DNA of 64,000 nucleotides from Dreissena polymorpha (taxonomy: Eukaryota > Mollusca > Bivalvia > Myida > Dreissenidae), in NCBI RefSeq assembly GCF_020536995.1, contig NC_068359.1, positions 70,879,658 through 70,943,657 on the forward strand. Direction: 5' to 3'. The notes under the pieces are model-generated. The model searched no databases. It was not told the DNA's origin and was given only the letters and a program-made list of their open reading frames with translations. Both the position numbers and the translations under genes were made by a program. Every line of letters begins with the position of its first letter. Within the stretch, counting starts at the first letter, position 1. Positions 51,275-63,600 of this stretch are shown here, piece by piece.

Positions 51275-53320
51275 TTAAACTACGGAATCCGTCGACACTA
51301 GACACACGAAGCGATACACGATATTTTTCGCGACAGTCGCGGCGACGCACGATATTTTCGCGACAGTCGCGGCGACGCACGATATTTTGCGCGACAGTCG
51401 CGGCGACGCACGATATATTTAACACGATATATCGCCCATGTGTAGGTAGCCCAAAAGGCGATATATCGTGTTAAATATATCGTGCGTCGCCGCGACTGTC
51501 GCGCAAACTATCGTGCGTCGCAGCGACTGTCGCGAAAAATATCGTGCGACGCCGCGACTGTCGCGAAAAATATCGTGTATCGCTTCGTGTGTCGTGTCTC
51601 GCGTTCAAAGGGCGACACTGGACACACAAAGCGACGCACGATATTTTGCGCGACAGTCGCGGCGACGCACGATATTTGTACTGTTCAAATAACTGTAATC
51701 GCTGTAATAATATCGCCTGTCGACTGTCGCGTTTTTTAAACGGTGTTACAGAAATGTTTAACCATTTATTACCAATATTGCTGCTCTCGACACACTTATG
51801 AAAGATTATTCTAGCATTAATAAACCGAGTACAAATTAATTAATTTTCATAATAATTTTGATATATATTGACAAGGATATATGTTTAAAACTATTCAAAA
51901 TTCGAACAATGGAGTAAAATTTATATCAATTTTAAGATAATATATCATTATAATCTGTATCACTTCCAACAGGATTGCAGTTTTGTAGATAACGTTTAAC
52001 TTAGTAAGTAAGACATCAATATGAAACCAGAAGATTTCTTTTCAGTACATGTGTAATCATCATTTATAGGTTATCCATATTATTGACGATGAACATTAAT
52101 GTCCAGTCTATTGATACATTAATTAGACGGTATTTTTGTTGCTGGTATTGTTTTACCTTTTAAATACCTTTGATAATTCTTTATCAAATAAATTATCGGC
52201 ATAAATAAAACTGCATACAGTGCAAACAACAATTTTATAATATTTATATTGGCTAACAAAAACGCTTTTGAAGGGCGCAAAACGTTTGTTTCATATTGCT
52301 TAACAGGGTTCCAGATATAATATAAATTACTATTATATAATTATATTCAGATAAAGTTCACACTGTTACATTTGTGCATGTCTAATATGATTTAAACAAA
52401 AAGCACGTTATGAACGTTGAACCGTAGAATCGAACAACTAATAACTCAACCTAGGGAACTCAGTGTTATATTCAAAATCGTTATTCCAAGTTATTTCTCT
52501 ATCATCAAATATACGTGTATAATTATATATTTATGTAATATTAAATATTTATTTATGGCCAGATTGAAGTATAAGAAGCGATTAGCTTGCTATATCAATC
52601 ATATACATTTTAATTGCTGATCAAACATAAACATTTTTATAAAATAATATTATATCAAAAGATATATATGCGACATGATGCACATGATTGATGACGTAAA
52701 AATATCTCCTTTTTGTCTCCCCTGATTTTTTGAAAACGCGACAGTCAACAGGCGATATTATTACAGCGATATTTGAACAGTACAAATATCGTGCGTCGAC
52801 GCGACTGTCGCGCAAAATATCGAGTATCGCTTCGTATGTCTACTGTCGTGGTCTGAAATTAGACCGCGATACACGAGATTCGGATAATATGGGCGATATT
52901 TGAATAATAACATATCTTGCGTCGCCGCGACTGTCGCGCAAAATTTCGTGCGTCGCTTCGTGTGTCTAGTGTCGCCCTTTGAACGCAAGACACGACACAC
53001 GAAGCGATACACGATATTTTTCGCGACAGTCGCGACGACGCACGATAGTTTGCGCGACAGTCGCGGCGACGCACGATATATTAAACACGATATATCGCCT
53101 TTCGGGCTACGTACACAAGGGCGATATATCGTGTTAAATGTATCGTGCTCGCCGCGACTATCGAGCAAAATATCGTGCGTCGCCCCGACTGTCGCGAAAA
53201 ATATATTACGTCGCCGCGACTGTCACGAAATATATCGTGCATCGCTTCGTGTGTCTAGTGTCGCCCTTGATGAAAGAAGGGCGAGATTATAGATGGCACT
53301 ATCCGGATTCCGTATTAAAC
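51275..53320. mobile_element. Foldback element with arms of 'GCGACAGTCGCGGCGACG' repeats
   Basis: TTAAAC lies just outside both ends (51275-51280 and 53315-53320). The ends TACGGAATCCG and CGGATTCCGTA are inverted repeats. The left arm (51281-51740) and right arm (52735-53314) are GC-rich and built of a roughly 26-30 bp unit, GCGACAGTCGCGGCGACGCA + CGATATTTT, about ten copies in all in both orientations. Each arm has its own internal palindrome around CGATATATCGCC. The middle (about 51745-52730) is ordinary AT-rich sequence without a transposase. Foldback elements are known for such reiterated inverted ends. The class is uncertain: a 6-bp (or TTAA) duplication does not settle it. Confidence 0.78.
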
Positions 53321-53917
53321 AGGTTTTATACAGCTTCAAACCACACACTTGACAAATGCTAGACGACCCTTAAGCAAAACCATCGTGAGTATGCCATATG
53401 TGTGTTAATCATCGTATACACATCTTGACAAAGATCTATTAATACACAATTATGTACAGATCTTTGGACTTGAGCACTCAGCACTGATAATTTTAGTGAT
53501 AGACGTATTTGTATATATCGATATTACACATGTGGCGTCATCTGTATTAATGTTATATTTTTGAAAAATTAAATGTTTATAAACCACAAACTAAGGCATG
53601 ATCTAAATTTAATTATAAATTACACTATACATCACATTATATTAAATATGATGCTTGTTTCTATTACTGTATACACAAAATAAGTAGGCCAAACTCAAGT
53701 TATGTTCCACTTTATAAGTATGTTCAAATTTTTTATATTTGTAACATATCATTATTAAATGTAATGGATAATTTTGAGAATATAATCGATTTAAAAAAGA
53801 TAGATTACTCAACGTGGATAAACGCTAAAATAGTGTCCCTGCCCTAAATTATCGTCAGTCGAGTAAGTGGATACTAATGATTATTTGTAGGTAATAATGG
53901 TGATATTGTAACCATGC
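53321..53917. other. Non-coding stretch, nothing recognised
   Basis: AT-rich, no supported gene. Confidence 0.45.
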
Positions 53918-54011
53918 AATCAGCCAAACATGCATCTCATCAGCGGCCAATCAGCTAAACATGCATCTCATCAGCGGCCAATCAGCCAAACATGCATTTC
54001 ATCAGCGGCCA
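53918..54011. repeat. 31-bp tandem repeat, three units
   Basis: CAATCAGCCAAACATGCATC + TCATCAGCGGC occurs three times head to tail with one or two base differences. Confidence 0.95.
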
Positions 54012-54802
54012 AAGGTTGCCTTTCAGGACATTATATTGCAATAGGTATATCTGAGATTTTCGAATTGACACATTATTTACCATTTATGTAGTTATTATTA
54101 TTTATTCATTTATTTATTTATTATTATTTTTATTTTTTTTTTACGGGGGGGGGGGCGGAAGTATCTTTAAAATACGTTAAATTACTTCACGTTAGTTATA
54201 TGACAGTTTGTATGTACGTTCTTTTTTGTGTTAAATGAAAGGTACAAATCAATGTAAACGTGACAAGCAAACAATTGCAACAGTTCAAAATCACTATACT
54301 ACGCCAATGTAATTAAAAAGGATACATTTTGAAAACAAATACAAAACATACATTTTAAAGAAGTTAAAAACAAACGTTAAAGCAAGACTTTTGGGTTCAG
54401 TATACAACACTCGGCCAAAAAATACAAAGACAATTACAGTACATGACTATGAATACAAGTAGCCAGTGAAAGCAGTTTGGATTAAACCAGACTTTTTCTC
54501 AGTAAAATATCATAAGAAAATCATAAAAGTCCATATGATAATGTTACAATATACAAATGTAACTTACAGTTTAAAATTAGCAGCAAATTGCAATTAGATA
54601 AAACGCTGTCATTAACACATTAGAACATGCTATTAAAATTGTGTTATTTATCTGATATTTTAAGACACCATTTATTTGGAGTAATACAGAATATAAATAT
54701 ATTTTAAAAGAAAGCTTTTTTATACATACGTGTTATTCATAAAATGTTACAAGTTAACTCAATATATGGTGTCCAAACTTTTTCATTATTAAAGTGTTTT
54801 TA
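54012..54802. other. 3' flank of the - strand IFI44-like gene
   Basis: AT-rich, with a T run and a G run near 54130-54155. Probably includes the 3' UTR of the gene that ends at 54803. No signal chosen with confidence. Confidence 0.4.
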
Positions 54803-57800
54803 TTATTCTTTGTCGTTGCGTTTCTCTTTATGTTCCTGTTTGTTCGGCTTCTCACTTGAGACATTGCGCGCGCTCATCTTCTCCTGAAGGTTCTCAATGT
54901 AATCTTCTGCAAAGTACAACACCTGCCGCACTGCAAGCAACGCCAGGATGCTGATGTTGTCATCCAGCTGCATCTCATTCTCGTAGTTCTTTACCGGAAG
55001 TATGTTGTTTCTAGGCAACCCGAGAAGCCCGGATACCTTGTCCACCGCAGCCTCAATTGTCTTGCTGGTAAACACGTTCGAAATTTTACTGGCAACGTCT
55101 TGACAGGCCAGGTCAACTTTGGTCAGCAGAACGGTTTGTGGAATACCTTTAATGATAGATTATTTGTTGGTAAAGTACGCATATTCGCTCGCATATGTGT
55201 AATATGTAATCCACAGCTGCTTAGAAGCACGTTATCATTTTGCAAATAAGCATGAGGCTAAATTGTTATTACCCTTGTGATTCATGATTTTTTGAAAGCT
55301 GTTCATTTTTTCGACCAATTTTGGTGGAATGTCGCCCACTGTTTTTGCGTCGATTACAAAAAGAACGCAGTGAATCTTTTCAGGTACTCTCGGATGATGC
55401 ACGAACCCGGGATTTTCGGGACTGATTGGCGTGGCTGGGTTAAACTGAAAAGGATTAAATGACAATCAAATGAGCTTATTTATTTATTTATTTTTTATGA
55501 CACATATATATGGCTCATGCAATAATGCCGAAATTGAAAAATAGGTTAACTGTTCAACAGACCAGTGAATAGTTTATAGCATAATAGATTAAAACATTAG
55601 GGGACACTTTTCGTAAAAGAGATGTATGCTATCGCAGCAAACTCTAAAACGTATGAAAAAAAGTTAAGCAGTAATATACATTTTATTACTACCTCGTAAT
55701 AGTCTGGAATGTTCCCATCTAGCAGGTAGTTGCATTCCAGAATGTCAAGACCTTGGGTTACCTCCAAACCACGTGTGTCGCAGAACCGGAAATTCAACGA
55801 CGCTCCTGAACGCGCCTTTACTAAATATGGGGTGTACTGAAATACAGGCCGGCTATTAAACATGAATACTCATGGAAATAACAATTCAATTTGAAAAAAG
55901 GAGTCAAGTCTCGTCAAACATATTAAAATACTATACGATGTTTTTGGAATACCTAATATCGCTACCGCAAAGTGTAATACAAATAAAAACATTTAAAAAA
56001 ATACAAGAAAGCAGCACAACAAAAAAATTACAAAAACTGATTTCACAAAAGGTCTAATAAATCGCCTTAAGAGCACGCATCATCGCCATTGGTTGCAATA
56101 ACAATTTAAACCGATATGTTTAATTACATGTTACATCTTGCGCTTATATGTTTTTAAATAAACATTTGTAGTTTGGTAAAAATGATAAAACTATACAAGA
56201 AGTAAAAGTGTCGGTCTATCACATTGTTAAAATACGTACCGCTGTTGTTATACTGTGTGTAGCATTCCCACATCGAGCCCTCTGCGAGATACGGCCCTTG
56301 AACACCGAGTTGATGGTGTTATAGAAGCTTGACTTGCCCGTGCCCACTGGACCCAACATTAGGATACGGACATCCGATAGTCCCAATTCCCCGGAAGGTT
56401 TTAATGATACGATGTCCTCGTTAAGCGTCTCAAGAAACTTAAATCCGAAACAAAAAATATTTTTTTAATGCATGGGACTGTACAAATGATCACCGCTAGT
56501 CTCATCTTTAGCAAGTATTGTTAATTGGCAAGTGATAAAAAGCAAAATTTCATTAACCGATTTAAGTGTTGAAAACTTATCGCTTGGATTCTGAATAAAT
56601 TAGTTATTACATATACGTCGAAATATTCTTATAGAAGGGCGTGTAAACCATACCTTTTCATTCCATTCCGGAGTTTTTCTCCAGGATTGCGGTGCGTGTG
56701 GTGGGGACTTTTTCCGAACACCATCTGTACATAATTAATTAACAAACGGGATATTATTTGGTCATATAACGACTGCACATCGATTTGATTTTCTTTCATT
56801 ATTTTTTTTAACACGATTGGATGCTCTGAACACGTATGGGTAATAAATAAACATATACCGGTAACTAGAAAACATTAATCTGATACTCGTGAACTCTATG
56901 AGCATAATTTACGCTGTTTAACAATTGACTGGATGTGTAGTCGGTTTTTGACCGTGTATGTGTTTCAGCAAAGTAATGAAGACAAACGATAGATAAGTAT
57001 GTTACTTATGCAATAGAAATAAAATTCATCAAAATACAAACACATCTTTTCTAGAAAATATAATATGCAAATAACAGAACTAAAAACGCTTTATTAGTTG
57101 TTGCTTCCGATGTTCACTGTCTAGCTCGACCCAAACAACAAGGATAAACTGACCAGAATAAGGATTAATTATACGCGCTTGGATAGATCTATCCCGGAAA
57201 AGCACAAGTTTAGAAAAACCCACTAATCACCCCGGTACAAACAACGCTGGTCCATTAAATGAACCAATGGTAGCTAACTTTAAATTATAACGGTTGATAC
57301 GGTGTGTGATTTTGAAAGGATTATAAATGGGACATGTTTATTTATACCAGCAGATTAGTGGGTTTTTCCAAAAAGTTGCTTTTTCCGGGATACATATATT
57401 GCTTGCTATATTTGAGTTTAGCTTTATTTTGCACGTTTTTCAGGAGTTTAATGAAGCCAAAGTCGCCTTTTACTTTGCACGTTTTGCACGAATTTGATGA
57501 CGCAACATTCGTCTTTGTTTTTGCACAATATTCGTATTTGTTCTTGCACGTTTTGCGCGAGTTTAAAGACGCCGAAACACCATACTTAGTATTAGCCGTC
57601 CTACAAATAGTTTTTAACGTTACCATAACCATAATTGGTAACGGTAAAGACATTGAATATATTATAACAATCACAGGCTCTGTGGTTAATAGGTCCGTTA
57701 GTAAAGTGGATGGAAGTATAACTTTAAATGTTTGTTGTTCATTGGGTGCGATATCCTAATTTACCTGGACACATATTGTTTTGTGTTTAATATATACGCT

Positions 57801-60674
57801 TAAAAATGTTTCGTTATATTCTGTGCTGTTGCTTTTCTAATATATAAATAATAGTACCTCTGCATTTGTTTTAATTAAAATTGCGGCTTTTGTTGTTATT
57901 ATTAATGTGTATCTCCATATTATAAGATGTTTACATTGCGATTTATACTCGGTAGGAGTATATTAAGGTACCTATAAATCTATTTGAACAGCTTAATGTA
58001 CGGAAACTCATATATTTATTTGACCGGTATTCTGATGCGGAAAGGTAAGTGCAAGGTTAAACCTTGAGAATGATTTCAACCAGTCGTGTATCCGGACATA
58101 TCTATTGTTCCTATGTTAACATTATTAAACAATCATTCACTTGATACCAACAAGTCAAGATTTAACCGTAAATATTTATTTTGGCTTCCTATATAATGAG
58201 TATGGAACTTTATCAAGTGGCATATTTGAAAAATAATGTACCTTTACCTGTAACACTGTACACCTCTAGCTCAGTGACGCACATATATTCCCCGGAAGGT
58301 TTTAATGATACGATGTCCTCGTTAAGCGTCTCAAGAAACTTAAATCCGAAACAAAAAATATTTTTTTAATGCATGGGACTGTACAAATGATCACCGCGAG
58401 TCTCATCTTTAGCAAGTATTGTTAATTGGCAAGTGATAAAAAGCAAAATTTCATTAACCGATTTAAGTGTTGAAAACTTATCGCTTGGATTCTGAATAAA
58501 TTAGTTATTACATATACGTCGAACTATTCTTATAGAAGGGCGTGTAAACCATACCTTTTCATTCCATTCCGGAGTTTTTCTCCAGGATTGCGGTGCGTGT
58601 GGTGGGGACTTTTTCCGAACACCATATGTACATAATTAATTAACAAACGGGATATTATTTGGTCATATAACGACTGCACATCGATTTGATTTTCTTTCAT
58701 TATTTTTTTTAACACGATTGGATGCTCTGAACACGTATGGGTAATAAATAAACATATACCGGTAACTAGAAAACATTAATCTGATACTCGTGAACTCTAT
58801 GAGCATAATTTACGCTGTTTAACAATTGACTGGATGTGTAGTCGGTTTTTGACCGTGTATGTGTTTCAGCAAAGTAATGAAGACAAACGATAGATAAGTA
58901 TGTTACTTATGCAATAGAAATAAAATTCATCAAAATACAAACACATCTTTTCTAGAAAATATAATATGCAAATAACAGAACTAAAAACGCTTTATTAGTT
59001 GTTGCTTCCGATGTTCACTGTCTAGCTCGACCCAAACAACAAGGATAAACTGACCAGAATAAGGATTAATTATACGCGCTTGGATAGATCTATCCCGGAA
59101 AAGCACAAGTTTAGAAAAACCCACTAATCACCCCGGTACAAACAACGCTGGTCCATTAAATGAACCAATGGTAGCTAACTTTAAATTATAACGGTTGATA
59201 CGGTGTGTGATTTTGAAAGGATTATAAATGGGACATGTTTATTTATACCAGCAGATTAGTGGGTTTTTCCAAAAAGTTGCTTTTTCCGGGATACATATAT
59301 TGCTTGCTATATTTGAGTTTAGCTTTATTTTGCACGTTTTTCAGGAGTTTAATGAAGCCAAAGTCGCCTTTTACTTTGCACGTTTTGCACGAATTTGATG
59401 ACGCAACATTCGTCTTTGTTTTTGCACAATATTCGTATTTGTTCTTGCACGTTTTGCGCGAGTTTAAAGACGCCGAAACACCATACTTAGTATTAGCCGT
59501 CCTACAAATAGTTTTTAACGTTACCATAACCATAATTGGTAACGGTAAAGACATTGAATATATTATAACAATCACAGGCTCTGTGGTTAATAGGTCCGTT
59601 AGTAAAGTGGATGGAAGTATAACTTTAAATGTTTGTTGTTCATTGGGTGCGATATCCTAATTTACCTGGACACATATTGTTTTGTGTTTAATATATAGGC
59701 TTAAAAATGTTTCGTTATATTCTGTGCTGTTGCTATTCTAATATATAAATAATAGTACCTCTGCATTTGTTTTAATTAAAATTGCGGCTTTTGTTGTTAT
59801 TATTAATGTGTATCTCCATATTATAAGATGTTTACATTGCGATTTATACTCGGTAGGAGTATATTAAGGTACCTATAAATCTATTTGAACAGCTTAATGT
59901 ACGGAAACTCATATATTTATTTGACCGGTATTCTGATGCGGAAAGGTAAGTGCAAGGTTAAACCTTGAGAATGATTTCAACCAGTCGTGTATCCGGACAT
60001 ATCTATTTTTCCTATGTTAACATTATTAAACAATCATTCACTTGATACCAACAAGTCAAGATTTAACCGTAAATATTTATTTTGGCTTCCTATATAATGA
60101 GTATGGAACTTTATCAAGTGGCATATTTGAAAAATAATGTACCTTTACCTGTAACACTGTACACCTCTAGCTCAGTGACGCACATATTTCCGTTGTTAAT
60201 TAGTTTGGCATCGATCCTTTGGTTGTTGAAGGCAGTACCAATGGTCAAATAACCATTCAAAGCAAAATAGCCTCCAGAGCTATTAGCTGTGCCAATAAAG
60301 GTTTTGAGGTCGTGTCCATGACCAAACGTTGGTCCGTATGTTGATTGTCCATACAACGCATAAATCGCCTGTGTAACTGGAAACTTTGTACGCGTATCGT
60401 TGCCTGAATACTTCAGTTGAAATAGGAAAGCGTTTGCATCTTGAATATAGTTTCCAATACTGTTCCAGCTAGCACTCCCATACCCTCCATACACGGAGTC
60501 CTGTTGGTTGTACAGCACGGTCACAGTCGGTCCCTGATTGTCACACTTCTGATGGAATGTTGTAGCGTTACATCCATCCCTAGTTATCTTGTATAGCAGG
60601 GTGAAGATCTTGGGTCCCGTACCAATCCAGGAGTCCAACTGATCCATGTAGTTATCTTGCAACTGCCCCGTCAT
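54803..60674 (-). CDS. IFI44-like protein: TLDc domain plus GTPase domain, six exons
   Basis: Exons in transcript order: 60674-60149, 56724-56654, 56437-56240, 55836-55693, 55444-55273, 55146-54803. All have GT/AG introns and join in frame to 484 aa, near the 444 aa of human IFI44. Residues 1-175 are the TLDc domain (start MTGQLQDNYMDQLDSW). Exon 2 gives SWRKTPEWNEK. The P-loop GPVGTGKS is at 228-235, DTRG at 285-288 and TKVD at 379-382, so a full nucleotide-binding set is present. The C-terminus is Lys/Glu-rich. Vertebrate IFI44/IFI44L are interferon-induced, and a similar antiviral role here is inference. A start upstream is unlikely: an acceptor-like TCCTGTTTAG lies 12 bp before the ATG. 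Intron 1 and its neighbours are duplicated (1,901 bp). Confidence 0.88.
55273..55444 (-). other. Exon 5 of the IFI44-like gene
   Basis: 172 bp, the same length as its + strand counterpart at 44160-44331. Acceptor TTTTCAG, donor CACAAGG|GTAATA. Encodes FNPATPISPENPGF and the GTPase strand KIHCVLFVIDAKTV. The equal length and intact frames in both paralogs support the gene model. Confidence 0.88.
57190..57392. repeat. 52-bp imperfect inverted repeat in intron 1, unit 1
   Basis: The left arm TATCCCGGAAAAGCAC..GAAAAACCCACTAATC (57190-57241) pairs with the right arm GATTAGTGGGTTTTTCC..GCTTTTTCCGGGATA (57341-57392) around a 100-bp loop. Possibly a small MITE. Downstream, TTTTGCACGTTTT-like motifs recur four times and keep a 141-codon frame open on the + strand (57334-57759). 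Confidence 0.85.
58248..58338 (-). other. Chimeric exon 3'/exon 1' created by the duplication
   Basis: On the - strand: acceptor ATTTAAG at 58339-58345, 52 nt of exon 3, then 39 nt of exon 1, then the exon 1 donor ACAG|GTAAAG at 58248/58247. The 91 nt read openly as FLETLNEDIVSLKPSGE then YMCVTELEVYSVTG. It begins in phase 0 and ends in phase 1, the phases needed to sit between exon 2 and exon 2. Joined directly after exon 1 it would instead hit a stop at once. Whether it is ever spliced in is unknown. Confidence 0.7.
58555..58625 (-). pseudogene. Duplicated exon 2 with a lost splice acceptor
   Basis: Copy of exon 2 (56654-56724) in unit 2, coding frame unchanged and donor GTATGG kept. The acceptor TACAG|ATGG of the functional copy is TACAT|ATGG here: one base change (at about 58626) removes the AG. 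In transcript order this dead exon comes before the good one, so splicing should run from exon 1 to 56724. Confidence 0.85.
59091..59293. repeat. Same inverted repeat in unit 2
   Basis: Exact counterpart of 57190-57392, 1,901 bp away, with its own copy of the + strand 141-codon frame (59235-59660). Confidence 0.85.
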
Positions 60675-63600
60675 TGTTTAAGGAATCTAAACAGGATAGA
60701 AAATCCAAATGAATATTTTCTGTCACGAGATAAGGCATTTTCTTTTGAAATTGAGGTTCGCACTATGGCGAGTCGTAAAGTAAGTGTGAAACAAATATTG
60801 ATTCAATAACATGTAATGCTTGATCCTTCATAAACATTTATGAAAATAATACTTAAATTAATATCACTTCTGTTTAAGACATGTAACCGCGGTAACATTT
60901 TTATAACAACGGTCATTTCCTATTTTAGCTGATGCGAGCGCGGGAAGGCATGCTTACAGGGTTTACTTAAGGATTTGATTTACACTATTTCAGGACGTAA
61001 ATTACTTTGGACATCTGCTTGGTTGTTTTGACTTAGTAAAAATGATCAACTTCTAGTTAGGTAACGGCTCATTAGACATAAAGTAACAGCAATATTCAAA
61101 CGCAAATGCTATAAAAAGTGAAAAAGACTGCAGATATTTAATTAGTGTTTGAAAACCAGGAGTCATATGCTTGCAATTCTCCGGAGCAAATGAACTTTTC
61201 AGGGGTCAAAATACTGAAATCTTGATAGTTTGTTTGCTCTATAAATATTGCTTTGTATAACTTTTAGTTGATCTTGCATAACTTTAAAACAACATTTTGT
61301 GTAATAAATAATACATTTTATGTTAGTTTTATGGTAACATTTGCATCACAATGATGCAAGGAAGATAATTTTGAGGAGTCAAAAGTGAAAAATTGCAAAA
61401 TGCTTGCATCAAAAAGCAGGATTCAGCTTTCATTGAAATCCCTGGACTGCTAAAGTGATGGCTCGTAATATCGTAGCATGTAAATACATACTCCTTAGAT
61501 TAAATAAGTATTACAAAACATGATAAAGCACATACTGTGTTTATGTTAAGTAACATAAATGAAAGACAAAGACACGTCTTTCAGAAACAGTCATTTAAGA
61601 CGCGAATATATATTGGTACTTTCTATACGGGGTTACATTGCCGTGAACATTTTATAGGGCAATAACCAATCAATGATTTGATCCTAAGGGATTAATTTTT
61701 CCGCGTTTGGTGCAATAAAAAGATATCTCAATATAATTTAATTAAAACTATTGACCACAATAATGTTACATTTTCAAAACATGCCAATTAATATAACTTA
61801 AAATAAATAAAAACAACCAAGCTATGCAATGTGACAATTTACAGCCTTATTGCGGCTTCTGCCTCAATTGTAAAACGATGATCTGAATACTTAACTATGT
61901 CTACGTTGCGTGTCTTAGAAAGAAGCAACTGCAATTTTCTTTAAATAGTGATGCTACTGCCATGTCATAAAGCGACTTTTATCATAACGCTCCATGGTGA
62001 TCTACCTGATATAACGCTGCATGATATATTTGATGATATATTCAGTTCAACATGAAGTTGTTGTATCAGTCGATGTTTGGAAGTAGGTCATATTACTCGG
62101 ATTTAAATATAAGGTCATCTCGTTTATTCGGAACGAATAAAAAACGGTTCTGCAAGCCTCGTCATTTATTTTAATCTAAGTCTCGCCTGATATACAACAA
62201 AACTACCGGGCGGTTACCTGTTATTTTCTATGTATCCTTCTGCATTTAAGACTATGTGTTTGAATAGTTCGTACGAGTGTCGATCATTAACTAAGCGAGT
62301 ATGAATGTGATTCACTGAGAAATTAGATACTCCTTGATTACAATTGTATATTATGCATGCAATTACGAAATCAACTATTACGCTGTTCTAAGTCAAATAT
62401 CATTAAAAGGTAAAGTTATTTTCGGAAAATGACAAGTTTTTTGTAGAAAATAAAATACAAATGTAGACCTTCAATCCAAATATATCTAAGCAAAAATATA
62501 ATTTTTAAATCAGGAAAACGATCGTTATACAGCTTCAGTATACAGTTGAGGTGGAATTAACGTATACACGATTAAAATAAACATTAATGTGTATTGGCTG
62601 TACAAAAGTACAAATTTATTAAAACGCGCTTACCTTATTAGTTAATTAACAACATAAACATCCTGCAGTTTCGTTTTCAATCACATACGCATGCGTCAGT
62701 TACGTGTACATGTATACCGCTGCAGATATCGAATATCAACACTTCAAGCAAGGTAGTGAATGTACATGATGTACCAGTCGGATTAAAGCGATACTTAAAT
62801 GCCTCTATAGTAATGATGGTTGATGTGTGTTTTCAGCTTTATGCTTTTTTATTGTGTTAGATTTGAAATTTTGACTGGATAATGATTGTTATTTTTTTAC
62901 AGGAATATACTGCTTTCTTTTCAGAGCAAAGACTCACAGATACAATAGTTGTTGAAAAGAAAGTTGGGCGACATGAGGTCAAGTGTCTAGTTTTAATTGT
63001 AAAACAACACGACATTTTAATAAAATTAATGACTTCGACGCTATATTTTTTTCTGAATTAGTTGCAGAAGAACTAATTTCGCATAATAAAACAGTTTTAT
63101 TTCAATACGTTTTATCTACATCCATCAGTAAATATATTTATTTTGTTATTTGCATCGGTGGTACTTTAAAGTTGGTTATATACATCAGTATGTTGCACAA
63201 CATCATACACTATAATAGCTGACTAGTGATAGTTTTTATTCTGTATGGTCTACTAGCCGTTTTTAGGCATTCTATTAACAGTTTACTTTGTACTTTTTGG
63301 TAAGGACAAAACTCGAGATCTATTTAGTTTAGCAAGCTTCAAAACTAATTTAACAAAAGTATGAGGATGTTAGCAAACATTATAAAATCGCTAGCTATTC
63401 CTGTCAAGTTACTTTAAAAACCGAAAAACAAAAAATACTTAATAAATTTCAAATATTATATATATAAAGTGTACACACAATTGATGTAATAAAATGAAGA
63501 GTATATTAAAGGAGCAAAATTCTTATTATTTATGTATGTGATCAGCCGTATACGCCCAATACTACTTACACTATTCTCTAGCATTATATCTGCTTCTACT

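Larger units (their letters stand above)
56386..60187. repeat. Intragenic tandem duplication, two 1,901-bp units
   Basis: Unit 1 is 56386-58286 and unit 2 is 58287-60187. By eye I find only six single-base differences and no indels (about 0.3%), so it is young or recently homogenised. The unit starts within exon 3 (P-loop exon) and ends within exon 1 (TLDc exon) of the - strand gene. At the 58286/58287 junction exon 1 and exon 3 sequence abut with no shared bases, a clean end-joining type junction. Confidence 0.97.

Noticed and set aside
51468-53362. Several 70-135-codon Arg/Cys-rich frames on both strands
   Set aside because: They come from the GCGACAGTCGCGGCGACG arrays of the foldback element; the frames overlap on opposite strands and in different phases.
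57334-57759. 141-codon frame, + strand (and its copy at 59235-59660)
   Set aside because: Antisense within an intron, partly made of internal repeats, duplicated only because the whole unit is. Kept as a finding but not called a gene.
58181-58369. 62-codon + strand frame over the duplication junction
   Set aside because: Antisense to the chimeric exon; the sense strand carries the splice signals and family sequence.
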